Assembly: GCA_037157565.1 (NCBI GenBank)
Contig: JAZHRO010000003.1
Location: forward strand, 37,399,001-37,463,000
Source of the DNA: Thalassia testudinum
Taxonomy: Eukaryota > Streptophyta > Magnoliopsida > Alismatales > Hydrocharitaceae
DNA length: 64,000 nucleotides
Direction: 5' to 3'
Part shown: piece by piece, positions 10,061 through 21,640 of the stretch
Numbering within the stretch: position 1 is the stretch's first letter
How the letters are laid out: each line of letters opens with the position of its first letter
The notes under the pieces: generated by a model
What the model saw: only the letters and a program-made list of their open reading frames with translations
What the model was told of the DNA's origin: nothing
The model's database searches: none
Translations under genes and position numbers: made by a program

Positions 10061-11728
10061 ACACGACATTTTATGTTAAAGTTTTCAATGAAAATGAAGA
10101 TCGCTCTTTCAGTAATGTTGAAACCTCTTCAATCTCGTATACTAGTACTACTATTGTTTCTCATCCTATGCAGCCACTTTATCTTAATGATATTCTTTCC
10201 TTCTCTAATGTTCAAAATAATTTACTTTCTATTCCTCGATTTGCTCGAGATAATTCATGCTCTTTTGAGTTATATCCTAAACACTTATTGGTTAAAGACC
10301 TTCACTCTCACAAGGTTGTTCTTCAGGGCAAGCTTGAAAAGCGTCTTTACAAGTTGTGGTTTCTAAAGAGGAGTACACTAAGATCTTCTTTTGCTGCTAC
10401 ACCTTCAATTCAAGCTACCGAGAGAGTTTCTTTTCAAAGATGGCATTGTCTCCTGGGGCATGTAATTAATAAAATTCTTTGAAAGATGGTTTCCAGATTT
10501 CATTTGCTTATTACTGCCTTGTAATAAACAATCACTTTGTGATGCTCGTGCTCAAGAAAAATGTAACATACTACCTTTACATTCAGTTCAATTTTCTTCT
10601 AATGCTCCATTTCAACTTGTTTATAGTGATTTTTGGACCTCTCTAGTTGTTTCTATATAAGGATACAAGTACTTAGTCACATTCATTGATGATTTCACAA
10701 GGTTTACTTAGGATTTTCCTATTAAGTTAAAGTATGAAGTTTATCAATTATTTTTGGATTTTCATAAATATGTTCAGACTCAATTCAGTACCTCAATCAA
10801 AGCATTCCATACAAGTTTGGGAGGAGAATAGAAAAAGCTACATGATTGGCTCATTAAGCAGGGCATAGTTCATCGCATTTCTACTTCATATACCCCCCAC
10901 AACAAAATGGGGTAGTAAAACATAAAAATAGACATCTTGTTGAGATGTCCTTAGTCTTATTAACTCAAAGAGGTGTACCACATAGATTTTAGCTATTTGT
11001 TTTCACTACTGTTGTAAGCATAATTAATGGTCTCAATTCTCTAGTAACAAACTATGTTACACCATTTGAGTTGCAATACAATAGATAACCATATTATTCA
11101 TTTTTCAAGGTTTTTGGATGTGGAGTTTATCCTTTTCTTTGACCATACAATTAGCATAAACTCCAACCTTGCTCAACTCTTCTTGTGTTTATGGGATATT
11201 CACAATTTCATAAAGGTTACTACAGCTACAATATTCTGATTGACAAGTTTGTTCTTGCGAGGCATGTTTTGTTCAATGAAGACCTTATGCCTTTGCTTAA
11301 TACTCAGTCTACTCATTCTACAAGGCCTTCTACCAATCAATCACCAGCTTATTTAGCTCCTATGCTAACTGATTTGATTGGTTCTACAAATGGCCATTCG
11401 TCAACAAACATTGGATCCAATGATTCTTCTTTTGCTACTCAAAGTTGTACATCTAGCCCTCCTCTAGATATACCACTTTCCTCAATTCCTTATATTCCAC
11501 CTTCTGCTACTAAGCTCTCTTCATAAGATTCTCTTTCATTTGTTCTAAAGCCACCACCTCCAAGTAATTCACCTACTTCAGCAACTAATGAAGCTCCACA
11601 AAGAACACATCAAATGCAAACATGTTCTATGGGTGCTATTTTTAAAAAGAAGGCTTATTAGGTCATTCATTATCTAATAAGATTTTTTTGAATGACCTAA
11701 TAAGCCTTCTTCTTAAAGTAGGTCATTC
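10061..11728 (+). pseudogene. COP GAG-pre-integrase and integrase (broken)
   Basis: This continues the COP polyprotein after G1. The GAG-pre-integrase domain is clear at 10130-10480 (LYLNDIL, NNLLSI, RFARDNS, LVKDLH, then HCLLGH for the zinc-binding His). The integrase core follows at about 10615-11050 in several frames (FIDDFTR, YVQTQFSTSIKAF, QGIVHRIS). The C-terminal part at 11185-11526 has GYSQFHKGYY and FVLARHVLFNE and a Ser/Thr/Pro-rich linker. Many stops and frame shifts interrupt it. The RT is cut away by L1 and resumes near 52330. Confidence 0.82.
11647..11711. repeat. Perfect 23-bp inverted repeat with a partial third copy
   Basis: The arms 11647-11669 and 11689-11711 are exact reverse complements with a 19-base spacer. 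Part of the left arm plus following bases (AGGTCATTCATTATC) recurs directly at 11720-11734. The L1 insertion point is within about 30 bases of it. Confidence 0.9.
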
Positions 11729-11742
11729 ATTATCCTCTACCT
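11729..11742. repeat. Target-site duplication of L1 (left copy)
   Basis: ATTATCCTCTACCT here and ATTATCCTCTTCCT at 52313-52326 match at 13 of 14 positions and flank the two ends of LINE L1. The length suits LINE insertion. Confidence 0.75.
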
Positions 11743-11765
11743 CAAGATGCAACTTATAGGAAATA

Positions 11766-13186
11766 ATGAAAAACATGGCTCGTGGGCGTGGAGGAGAGTG
11801 GGAGCATGGGCGATTGGGGAGGGGGGGTTGGGGGGGGGGCGATCAGATGGGCAGCCCCAATCGACACTACGATGGAAGATGGGTAGTGGAGCAAGGCAAA
11901 AGGATATTCTCTACTATCAATGCCGAGAATGAGGCCAAATGGCGTCTGTCTGTAGGAACTGCATCAAGTACCTTGCTCGCGAAGCTATGGGCACCGGAGG
12001 GGGATGTGTAATGCATGAGGATCAGAAAACCCTAATCGTGAAGTGCCCATGCATGGGTCTCAAGGTGCAAACCCTAGGCATCCTAGGGCTCAATAACCTC
12101 TGCCGCCTCCAACATCATCATCGTTTGACATTGAGATGCCCTTCTCACCCAAAATCCTGGAGGCAGAGTGCATGGTACAAGATACCCTCGTTGGCAAGGT
12201 ACTGGTGGGGATGGCAGATAGTACATCTCTATCCAAGTTGGTGAGCAATCTTTCCTTAACCTCATGCATGTGGAAGGTGTTTGTTTTGAACCCATTGAGG
12301 TTTTTGTTGTTCGGGTTGTGTGCCCATGATGTTGAAAGGCTTAATTTCCGAACATCGGCCACCACTAATTTGTGTGTGATTTGGAGGATGGTCTCTCCCT
12401 TCGACAATGCGTTGCCTGAGCATCCACCTCAGCATGTATATCAGAGGGATGGTGTTGTGGAGATAGTGGGTATTCCTTTGCACCTTCGCTCCACTGCTAT
12501 GGTGCAACAAGTGGTTGCTACCTTTTCTTCGTTGAAGGAGGGGACAGTCATGGGTCTTCTCGAGGGAGATGGACGTAGTATCATGGTGTGGGTGGATCTC
12601 CGTCATGCTGGCCCATATCTGGAGAAGATTTTTTTCAGATATAGGGGTAGTTCTTAGATTGTTCAATTGAAGGTGTAGGTGGTAGAGGCTCCTCTACCTA
12701 AGAGGGAGCCGCCGATGGCAGAATAAAAGGGAGAGGAATATCAATGGTATGTTGTTCACCATGGGAAGAATAGGAAGAGGAGGAAGGCCACAGATGTATC
12801 GAGCCAAACTGCACAAGAGGACACGATGGAGATGAATGATGTAACCAGCCATCTGGAGGGGGTCCATGAAAGGGCCATGGACGATGAGTTGGCGATGGTG
12901 GTGTGCCCACCGGTAGGTGGGGAGCAGTTAGCGAATGAGGGGTTGGCGAAGGAGGGCTCCAGTCAGGCTGAGACAAATGCAGAGTTTGTGTTCCCTACGT
13001 GTGTGGGGATGGAAGGAGCTATTCAGTATAACGAGGGGAAGACAACCGACGACAGGAAAGGAGGGTACAACTTGAGAAGCAAGGAGCCAACAAAAGCATC
13101 AAAGGTTGATATGGATCAGGTTGCTAACTTTTGAAGGTTGAAAGAACCACGACAATGAAGGGACCTATGGGGGTCTTATGCCATGA
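11766..13186 (+). pseudogene. L1 ORF1 (DUF4283-like nucleic-acid-binding protein), broken
   Basis: The product would be the RNA-binding partner of the LINE RNP. The start is placed at ATG 11766, which begins a Gly/Arg-rich stretch (MARGRGG). The best-preserved part is 12136-12657, which matches ORF1 of L3 in WRMVSPFD/WRLVSPFD, LPEHPPQ and PLHLRS. The C-terminal motif GGYNLRSK at about 13060 matches PYxLRxR in L2 and L3. Frame changes and stops (TAG, TAA) occur near 12657-12730. The frame that closes at TGA 13184-13186 overlaps the ORF2 start in an ATGA. Confidence 0.75.
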
Positions 13187-15977
13187 GAATGCTCCCATGG
13201 AATACGCGTGGGTTGCGCGATAGGGGAAGGCATATCGCTATCTACGTGAGTGGAGGATTGACTGCACTCTAATCCAAGAGAAGCATATGGAGTAGGAAGG
13301 GGAGGATGTGTGGCAGCCATTGGTGGTGAATGGAGTTTTAGAGATTAGGTGCATTCCCTCTGAGGGTCGATTTGGTGGACTTTGTATTTGGTGGAAGATG
13401 TAATCTCTTGGTTTGGTTGATGTGTAGGTGGGCACACACATTCTGACAATGAAATTCAACAGGGTGTTAGACGGTTTGTTAGTGGCTATTTCATGCTTAA
13501 ATGGGACATATGTGGTAGCTATGAGACAACAGTTGTGGGAGGAAATGCGTAGGGTCTCCTCCATTATGGGTGGGTGTTGTTGGCTCATGGGAGGAGACTT
13601 TAACACCACCTTGTCAATAGATAATAGGCCAAATGAAAGGGTGGACTCTTCATCCTTTGGGTTTCAGGCAATGTGTCAGAACTTGAGTTGGTTGACATGC
13701 CAGTGGTGGGGATTGCATACACCTAGCAGAATGGCAGTGGTCTGATGTCTCGACTTGATCGTTTTATGTGTAACGTTGAATGCATGAACTCCTTTCATTT
13801 AGCAACCATGACATCCCTTCCACGCCCTTTCTCAGATCATACCCCGATAGTATGGGACAGTGGTGAAGGAAGCACATGTGGTTCACACTTTAAATTTCAG
13901 AAATCTTGGTTGAATGTACTAGGCTTTTGTGACATGGTTGGCTCTTAGTGGATGGCGAATATGGAGCCAGGGATGATCACTCAATGCCTTGGAGAAAAAC
14001 TTAAAAAGTTGTGAGCATTGCTTATTGAGTATAAGAAAAATCTAATTACTACAAGATCACAGAGGAGGGATGAGGCCATGAAGGGGGTGAGCGATCTTGA
14101 TGTGAAAGAAGAATCGGGGTTGTTGAGTTAAAGCCAGAGACAACATAGAAGGGACTTATAGACGGTCGTTGCCAGGGAAGATGTGAGATCAATTGGAGAG
14201 AGAAATCCAGGTAGCTGTGGTTGAAAGAAGGAGATGCCAACACCAAATTTTTCCAAGCAGCTGCAAGTGCCAAGAGGAGATTTAATCAGATCTTCTCTTT
14301 CCACATGGGGAGGAGGGAGTTGGTAACACCCCAGGAGACCAAAGAGGAGGTCAATAGTCACTGCACTTCCATGACAAGAGTGAGCCAAAGAGGGGGCTGG
14401 TGACTTTCTTCTTCTGAGATGTCCAAGATTAGCAAAGAGGATGCAATGTCCCTAATCCGATCGATTGAGGAGGTTGAGGTGTCATGGGCCTTGAAGGAAT
14501 TAAAGGCAGCGGGGTCGCCAGGTCCAGGTGGATTTTAGGTGCTGTTTTACAAAGAATTTTAGCTAGTGGTTAAATTCGATGTGTTGGCAGTCATCGATGA
14601 ATTTCAGCATGGCAATTTTGGGTTTGAAAAGTTGAATAGATCACTTCTTTTCTTACTACCAAAGAAACAAGGGGCAAACACACTTGGGGACTTTTGGCCT
14701 ATTTCGCTTTCGAAATATGCTATTTGTGAAGATTCTGGCTAACAGGATGAAGGAGGTGATGGGTAATCTGATAAGACTGGTACAATCTGCCTTTTTGAAA
14801 AGACATTCTTTACAGGAGTCCATCTTAGCAAAGGAGATAGTTTCTGGCTGGAAGTGGCAAAAGAAGAGAGCCTTCTTGTGGAAAGTTGATTTCTCTAAGG
14901 CCTACGATTCGATTGCATGGAAATATCCATGGGAAATTTTCCATAGGAGAGGATTCCCAATGACCTGGGTCTAATGGATGAAATGGAGTATTACGACTGC
15001 ATCATTCTCTCCACTGGTTAATGGAAGGCCAACAAGCAAGTGGATCTAGCTAATGAAAGGGGTGAGGCAGGGGTGCCTGATAGCTCGACTAATTTTTATT
15101 TTGGCAGTAGACACATTGGCCCATTTTTCCTTCATGGCATGTAATGGCAGACTGGTCCATGGATCTATGTTGTCTTTACACAGGGTCATGACTCGTTTGC
15201 TACATTATGCAGACGACATAGTTTTTTTATTGAAGATGGGGGCAGAGAAGCGGAGTGTTGAAGAACATTGTTGATATTTTTGGTGAAATATCAGGGCTGC
15301 AGGTGAATGGAGCTAAGTCTACTCTGATTTGCTTTGGGTCAGCTGTCTAGGAGAGAGAGTTCATTTCCAGTGTGCTTCAGACATCGGTCGGTCTCCTTCC
15401 CAAGCACTATCTGGGTCTCGTTCGTGGGAAAAAGATGAAGAGCTCGGATTGGGCTTGTCTCTTTGAGAAAATATCCACTTACTTGGCCATTTGGTGTGGG
15501 AGATTTCTATCTAAAGGGGGCTATTTGATACTATTCAACTCAGTTATTTCTTCTATTCCAGTCTTTTTCCTCTCAATGTGTTGGCCACCCATGAAGGTGT
15601 TGAAGAAATTAGATGTGGTGAGGAAGAGATTTTTTTGGAAGGGAGAAAAACATGAAGGGAGATTCACGCAACCTGTTAAGTGGAAATATCTATGCAAACC
15701 AAAGAATAAAGGTGGACTGGGGATCCAATCCCTTAGAGAGTTTGGTGACTCCTTGTTCCTTAAATGGGGAGTCATCATTCTCTAGGGAGACAAGGGCCTT
15801 TGGTAGGATGTCGTCAAAGACTCTTACTCATCAAGCGGGTCTCCTAGTGAGGTGGTGCAGGCCTCGCACACCTCACCCTTTTGGGCATCTATTTCAAAGG
15901 CCGTGGAGGAAAGAGAAGCCATGTTCTCACCCCGTCTTGGTGATGGGAAGGGGTTTAGTTTCTGGGGAATGATGACT
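13183..15977 (+). pseudogene. L1 ORF2, endonuclease and reverse transcriptase (broken)
   Basis: This is the LINE enzyme for nicking the target and priming reverse transcription. ATG at 13183 starts MRMLPWNTRGL, the usual endonuclease N-terminus (WN-RG). QEKH stands where QETH is usual. GGDFN is at about 13590 and SDHTP, with the catalytic His, at about 13830. RT motifs follow: SPGPGG near 14517, WKVDFSKAYDS near 14880, GVRQGCL near 15059 and the catalytic YADD near 15205. Thumb-region motifs are at about 15530-15770. Stops and frameshifts are frequent. The protein continues at 51531 with the zf-RVT region. Confidence 0.85.
15973..15977. repeat. Target-site duplication of G2 (left copy)
   Basis: TGACT precedes the LTR start TGTTACG and recurs at 51526-51530 after the end of the other LTR. 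The L1 frame continues across the empty site. Confidence 0.85.
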
Positions 15978-16802
15978 TGTTACGACCCGATCCCAGATCC
16001 CTATAGGACCCGAGACCGGTCCGCCTCAACTAATCCCAAGACCTAGTCACCCAACGAGAAATAACCAAAAGCAAGAAATAAATCACAACCACACATGCAA
16101 TGTAACTAAGCAGAAAGAAATCAAGAGACAATAAAAGAAATAGAGCGAATAGTCTATCAATATTACAGGCTATCACAACTACGACAGAGGAAAGTACAGC
16201 GGAAAAGTAACTGAAACAGTATTACATGGAATAAAAATACTCACTACTACAACAGAAGCTAGGGAATAGTAAGAAAACACCGCTAAGGCTAGGCTTGACT
16301 GAGCCCAACTCCCTCTATAGCTGGTGGTGTTGGCTGCTCAACTCCCTGACATGAACAAGGTTATAAAATTTTCGGAGTCAGCTAACGCTGAGTAGAGTGG
16401 TAATTTAGCCATTTACATGTAATTAAGATAAGCAATTAATTAATGCAATTAAGTAACTATCCATTGTCATTTAGTTCAACCAAGTACTTCTAATTTGTTG
16501 TACCTTTATTCACATAAATCATTTCTTGATCTGGCCTATTCCTCACGGGAACTATCTTGAATGTAGCCTTTTCCATGATGTAGGAGGTACATGTGGTGCT
16601 CTCCTGGCCGTGAGAGTCCCCTGTGGTAGTCCTACACCTAATCAACCACCCCGAGGTCACTGTTGCGATGTAGTGGTGACTACGGCACTCGTGATAAGCA
16701 TGCGGGTAGCTATCCCGCATAGGCACGCAACCAGTCGTTTCTGCTAGCGGGTACGCCTAAAGGTACAACATGGAATAGTACAGGGCCTTTCCCTCTCAGA
16801 AT

Positions 16803-16843
16803 AGGGGTCTTGCCCCTCAGAACAGAACAGGGGTCTCGCCCCT
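16803..16843. repeat. Twin hairpins AGGGG-TCTYG-CCCCT in the G2 LTR
   Basis: Two 15-base stem-loops at 16803-16817 and 16829-16843 share the stem AGGGG/CCCCT. Related copies lie in the G4 LTR at about 56405-56450 and in decayed form at about 63405-63450. Confidence 0.7.
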
Positions 16844-17776
16844 CCACAGTCTATGTACCCTCGTCCGACTATCCTGGTTTGCCTAGTGGGCCTAACAAGA
16901 GTCGGTGTACGGCGGCTAGTCCTAACTCCAGGCCCCCAAGGGTGGCTAGCTCCCTCCCTACACTAAGTAGCTCACCTCGATACCACGTACACAAGGGCCA
17001 AACAAAGTCGGCATAGAGTGACTAGGCCTGACCCCGGGGCTCAACCGAACAGACGGCTAGTACCCCTCTACACTAAAGGGACAGTTGCTCTCCTTGGTAC
17101 CACGTACACAAGGGCTAGCTCACTTCCCATCTACAAAAGTTCTCCTAATTCCCCGTAGGGTTAATGCTGGTATTCCTTTCGTTTCATATTCCAAACTTTC
17201 AGATTTCTCTATTTACATTATCGGTTCCATTCTTAAAAAAGGTAGCTCGTGATTTTCTAACCGGTAAGGCATCACATTAAAATAACCAATACATTTGCTA
17301 GCATTTAAATTTTTACATGCATCTCAAGTAAAAGTGTAGCTCAACCATTCTCATTTGTTCATGCCCTAGGGTTCATTCTCATCCTAGGGTTCTACTTGTA
17401 TCTCAAGGAAATAGTGTACTTAAACCATACTCATTTGTTCTTTCCCTAGGGTTCATTCTCATCCTAGAGTTCATTCAAGTTATTCTAAACATGCAGTTCA
17501 TTTATTTAAATCATAATATTAATATAAACCACTCTACCAGAAAACACGGGAGGAATGGGGCCTCGGATCGCATATCTTGTCACCTCCATGGGTCCCGCGT
17601 ACTCAACTGGATGGAGACCTATACAATTGACCATCACATCAAATGAGTCCAAAACTATATACAAGTGACACTAACTCATAGAGGAACTCAAGCAAAAAAC
17701 AACGGTAGTTCATTTGCGAAAATCTGATTCCGTTTCGGCCCTAAACGAGCCAAAGACACACACACTGTCCAAAATC

Positions 17777-18175
17777 AGACGTCTGAGACTAGTCCCAGAC
17801 GTCTTAAAAGACGTCAGTACTCACCCTGGGTTTCCTGCAACTTCCTTGGATGTCCGGATCCTTTCACGATTGTCTGAGAGTTCCAGACGTCGAACTCTCC
17901 TTCTGGTCGTCTGGAAGTACGGTCAGACGTCTGGCGATGTCTCCAGACGTCTAAAAACACCTCGAAGGGCATACCCCGTGCCTTTCCAATGCTCTACCCC
18001 TGCATACACACTCGTAGAGCTAAAAATGGCTAAACAACTCTCCTGCAATACAGCCTGCATGGTTGGAAACTGTGCAGAAGCATGTACCTTGGCACTACAC
18101 GTGCTTTCAGACATCCAGCTTCAGCTCTGGATTTCCCCTTGCTACTCTAGATGTCTGGGAGATGCTCTAGACATC
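17777..18175. repeat. AGACGTCT palindrome array in the G2 LTR
   Basis: Exact AGACGTCT lies at 17777, 17797, 17935 and 17955; near copies are AGACGTCA at 17809 and AGACGTCG at 17885. Decayed copies AGACATC or AGATGTCT lie near 18106, 18149 and 18170. Two more decayed copies lie upstream of the TATA box, at about 18654 and 18674. Confidence 0.85.
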
Positions 18176-18218
18176 TGATACTGGAAAGTATCTAGTACAC
18201 AGAACTCTCGCATGAGCT

Positions 18219-18540
18219 GTCTCCTTCGCGTGCTCGCCCGCAGGAGCTGCGACAGTGCCTCCAGCGGCTGCAGGAGGCCAAGGCTTCTGCCTGCAAGCTC
18301 CTCCTCCTCGCTCGCATCGTTGACTCCTCCCGCACGAGCTTCTCTAAGCTCCCACGGCTCCCTCGCGAACTCCTCCCCTCGAGCTCCTCCCACGCTTTCG
18401 CTCCCCTCTCCTCCTCCTTCGCATCCCGTCTCTCTCTTTCTTCTTCCTCTCCACTCGCCGCATTGGGAGGAAGGGAGGAAGGTGGCAGCTGGCAGGAGGG
18501 AAAGATGGAGGTGGTGGTTGGAGGACATGGGGAGAGTGGC
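18219..18540. other. GC-rich, strand-biased segment of the G2 LTR
   Basis: Pyrimidine-rich on the plus strand up to about 18460, then purine-rich. It gives long overlapping frames on both strands that I do not regard as genes. It lies just downstream of the minus-strand TATA box, so it would be the start of the G2 transcript. Confidence 0.6.
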
Positions 18541-18552
18541 GTGGGTGTGGGG

Positions 18553-18560
18553 TTTAAATA
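18553..18560 (-). promoter_or_regulatory. TATA box of the G2 3' LTR
   Basis: The minus strand reads TATTTAAACC about 190 bases inside the LTR. The same place in G4 reads CTATAAAACC (58193-58200), a better TATA box. Confidence 0.55.
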
Positions 18561-18744
18561 GGAAAAGGTTAGGGTTTGGGGTGAGGAGAGAGAGAGAGGT
18601 GTGTGCTTGTGTGCGCACGTGGAAAAATACAAGGTATGGTTCTTTCACTTTTAGACATCTGACCCTCTATCCAGACGTATGGACAAACATCTAACGACTA
18701 ATCCAAGCATCTTAAACAACCCAAAAGTGTAGCGGGTCATTTCA

Positions 18745-18834
18745 ACATAACAAACTTAAAGGAGGTTTCGTCCCTGAAACTTGACCCAATTAAGGTGCGG
18801 AAAAGAAGCGTAAAAGCGCATAACAAACTTATGG
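18745..18834 (-). repeat. Duplicated CATAACAAACTTA next to the G2 3' LTR
   Basis: The 13-mer occurs at 18746-18758, one base from the LTR end, and again at 18819-18831. G4 has the same duplication with the same spacing. No polypurine tract is seen in its place. Confidence 0.8.
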
Positions 18835-18859
18835 AGAATCAAAGTAGATCTGAAAAGAC

Positions 18860-20250
18860 ATACCCTCAAATTTTTAGGTACTGTTCTCGCATCATCGCCT
18901 CAAGCTCCCAAGTGGCCTCCTCGTATCACTGGCTTCTCCTTAGGACTTTCACCAGTGATACTTGCTTTCGTCTCAAACTCTGGACGGCTTTGTCTAATAT
19001 CCATACTGGCCTCTCGAGATAGGTCAGGCCATCTCCCACCTCGACGCTCTCATGGCTCAGAACGTGGCTAGGATTGGTGACATACTTCCTAAGGTTGGAC
19101 ACGTGGAACACGTCATGCACTCCAGAGAGCTTTGGAGGAAGGGCAAACTGGTAAGCAATGGGTCTAACTCGCTCCAAGACGTCAATGGGTCCTGCAAGCC
19201 TTAGCATAAGCTTCCCTTTCACCCCAAAACGTTGCAAACCCTTCATGGGCTAAACACGGAGGAAAACATGATCCCCAACCTCGAACTGTACCTCTCTGTG
19301 CTTCCTATCGGCGTAGCTCTTCTATCTACTTCTGACAATGTGGAGTCGGTTGTGAATCTGCTCTATCACCTCCTGACTCTGCCGGATTAGCCTGGGGCCA
19401 ACCTCCCACTTGGCCCCCACCTCAACCCAACTCAAGGGCGCGATACACCTCCGTCCGTACAGAGTCTCGTAAGGTGCATGCCGATGCTTGAATGATAATT
19501 GTTATTGTATGAAACCTCTACCAGGGGCAAATGCATCTCCCAGGAGCCTCTCCGGTCCAGTACACAGGTGCATAGGAGGTCCTCGAGTGTCTGTATGGTG
19601 CACTCTGACTGCCCATCGGTCTGGGGGTGGTAGACAGTACTAAACCTCAAACAGGTCCCTATTGCCTGCTGAAACTCTACCCAGAATTGGGAAGTGAAAC
19701 GAGTATCCCTGTCCAATATGATCTCACGAGGGACTCCGTGCAAACGCACCACATCTCTAACGTATCTCTCTGCTAGCTGTGCTGGCCTAAAAGTGACTCA
19801 GATCGGCAGGAATCATGACGTCTTCGTCAACTAGTCTACTATCACCTAAACTGCGTCATGTCCCCGTTGGGTAACTGGTAGACCCACCACTAAGTCCATG
19901 GTGATGCTCTCCCACTTCCATTCTGGCATAGGAAGTGGCTGTAACGGCCCTGCAGGCCTCTGGTGCTCGGCCTTCACCTGCTGGCATACCAAGCACTACT
20001 GGATAAACTCACCAACATCCCACTCCATCCCTCTCCACCAGAAGTCGCGTCATAAATCATGGTACATCTTTGTATTTCTAGGATGTATGGTGAACCAGGA
20101 CCCGTGCACCTCGGTCAGGAGCTCTCTCAACAACTTCTCGTCTCTAGGAATGCATAGGTGTTCCCTTATGCACAGTATCTTGTCTGAGAAGGAAAAGTCC
20201 TGGGTCCCCTGTCAACACCCTATCTCGTAGTATCTGTAAGTACGGATCGA
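18860..20250 (-). pseudogene. G2 integrase with chromodomain-like tail (broken)
   Basis: This is the integrase end of the pol polyprotein of a chromovirus. The core is at 19432-19752 (RDTRFTSQFW with a catalytic Asp, YHPQTDGQSE with the catalytic Glu region). The C-terminal domain at 18926-19246 has MKGLQRFGVKGKL, DVFHVSNLRKY and VSLVKVL. It is followed by YEEATWE, the last part of a chromodomain, as in Tekay/Del-like elements. The zinc-binding N-terminus at about 20050-20250 is scrambled. Stops and frameshifts are frequent, and TGA and TAG both occur. Confidence 0.85.
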
Positions 20251-21640
20251 CAATTTGTCCTGCAATGATGCGGTCTATCAGCTCTGGTCGTACCTGTCGC
20301 ATCACTGTCATTGCCCTGCAGTACCCCTGCGACTCCCGGGGTCACCAACTGCCCACCTCCTCCATGAGTCTCCAATTCTGTGTCTACAAGCTGGCCAAGT
20401 AGGCAGGCGCCTTCCGGCTCAAGGCGTCGGCCACCACATTGGCCTTCCCTAGGTGGTAGGAGATGCTGCAATCGTAGTCCTTCAAGAACTCTAACCAACT
20501 CCTCTGTCTCAGGTTGAGCTCCTTCTGGTCAAAAAGGTACCTGAGGCTCTTGTAATCAGTGAAGATCTCGAATGTCTCACCATACAGGTAGTGCCTCCAC
20601 GCCTTCAGTGAGAAGATAACTACTACCAACTCTAAGTCATGGGTGGGGTAGTTATGCTCTGGGGCTTCAGTTGCTACAAAGCGTAAGCAACAATGTGACC
20701 CCTCTGCATGAGCACACCACCTAGTCCCTGCAATGATGCGTTAGTGTAAACCATGAACCCGCCACTACTGTCTAGAATGGTAAGTACAGGAGCTGAAGTC
20801 AGTCTCTCCTTCAACTCCTGAAAGCATGCCTCACACTCGTCAGTCTAGGAAAAGGGCAAATCCATCCGGGTTAGCTGAGTCATAGGACACGCGATCTGAG
20901 AGAACCCTCTGATAAACTGCCGATAGTAACCTACCAGTCCTAGAAAACTATGTACCTCTATCACTGTGTGTGGTGTCTCCCACCTGAGCACGGCCTCAAC
21001 CTTGGCTGGATCCACAGCCAATCCGTCCCCCGAAATCACATGGCCCAAGAAAGTCACCTGTCTAAGCCAAAACTCACACTTGTACTTGGCATACAGCCTG
21101 CATTATCTCAAGGTATCCAGGACCATATGTAAATGCTATCCATGGTGCGCTTGATCCTGTGAGTAGACTAGGATGTCGTCGATGAACACCACCACAAAAT
21201 GGTCTAAGTACGGTCTAAAAACACGATTCATCATGCCCATGAAAGCAACAGGGGCATTGGTTAGCCTGAATGGCATAACCAAGAACTTGTAGTGCCCGTA
21301 TCGAGTACGGAAACCTATCTTGGAGATGTCAGTCTCCTTGATCCTCAACTGGTGGTAACCTGACCTCAGATCTATCTTAGAGAACACTATGGCATCTCTC
21401 AACTGATCAAAGAGGTCATCGATATGAGGCAGCAGGTACTTGTTCTTGATGGTGACCCGATTCAGCTGTCGGTAGTCGACACAAAGTCATAGGGTACTGT
21501 TCTTCTTCACAAACAACATAGGAGCTCCCCATAGGGATGCACTCGGCCTCACAAAGCCCTTCTCCAACAGGCCTTATAACTGTGACTTGAGCTCTCGCGG
21601 CTCAAGTGGTGCCATCCTATATGGTGTAGTAGAAATGGGG
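20251..21640 (-). pseudogene. G2 reverse transcriptase and RNase H (broken)
   Basis: RT is read at 21136-21402 ([24 protein letters not shown], and FIDDILVYS as the catalytic box). The connection is at 20845-21057 ([30 protein letters not shown]). RNase H is at 20384-20840 ([28 protein letters not shown]). TAA and TGA stops interrupt the region near 21485-21580. Confidence 0.88.

Larger units (their letters stand above)
11743..15977 (+). mobile_element. L1: LINE, 5' part (ORF1, endonuclease, RT)
   Basis: This is the first 4.2 kb of a near full-length LINE in plus orientation. It carries ORF1, then ORF2 with apurinic-like endonuclease and reverse transcriptase. The element is cut at 15977 by chromovirus G2 and resumes at 51531, ending at 52312. 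The two parts add to about 5.0 kb, a normal plant LINE length. It is the most decayed of the three LINEs. Confidence 0.85.
15978..18744 (-). mobile_element. G2 3' LTR (complete, 2767 bp)
   Basis: On the plus strand it runs from TGTTACGACCC to GGGTCATTTCA. These ends match the other LTR of G2 (from 23766 and to 51525). TTTAAATA at 18553-18560 reads TATTTAAA on the minus strand and is the likely TATA box. If so, U3 is only about 190 bases and over 2.5 kb of the LTR is transcribed leader. It contains paired GGGG hairpins and an array of AGACGTCT palindromes. By eye it differs from the partner LTR at roughly 9% in the first 240 bases. Confidence 0.88.

Noticed and set aside
18142..18694. Open frames of 146-168 codons on the minus strand and 160 on the plus strand
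   Set aside because: GC-rich leader of the G2 LTR. The same happens at 51020-51448 and 57631-58172 without conserved protein sequence.
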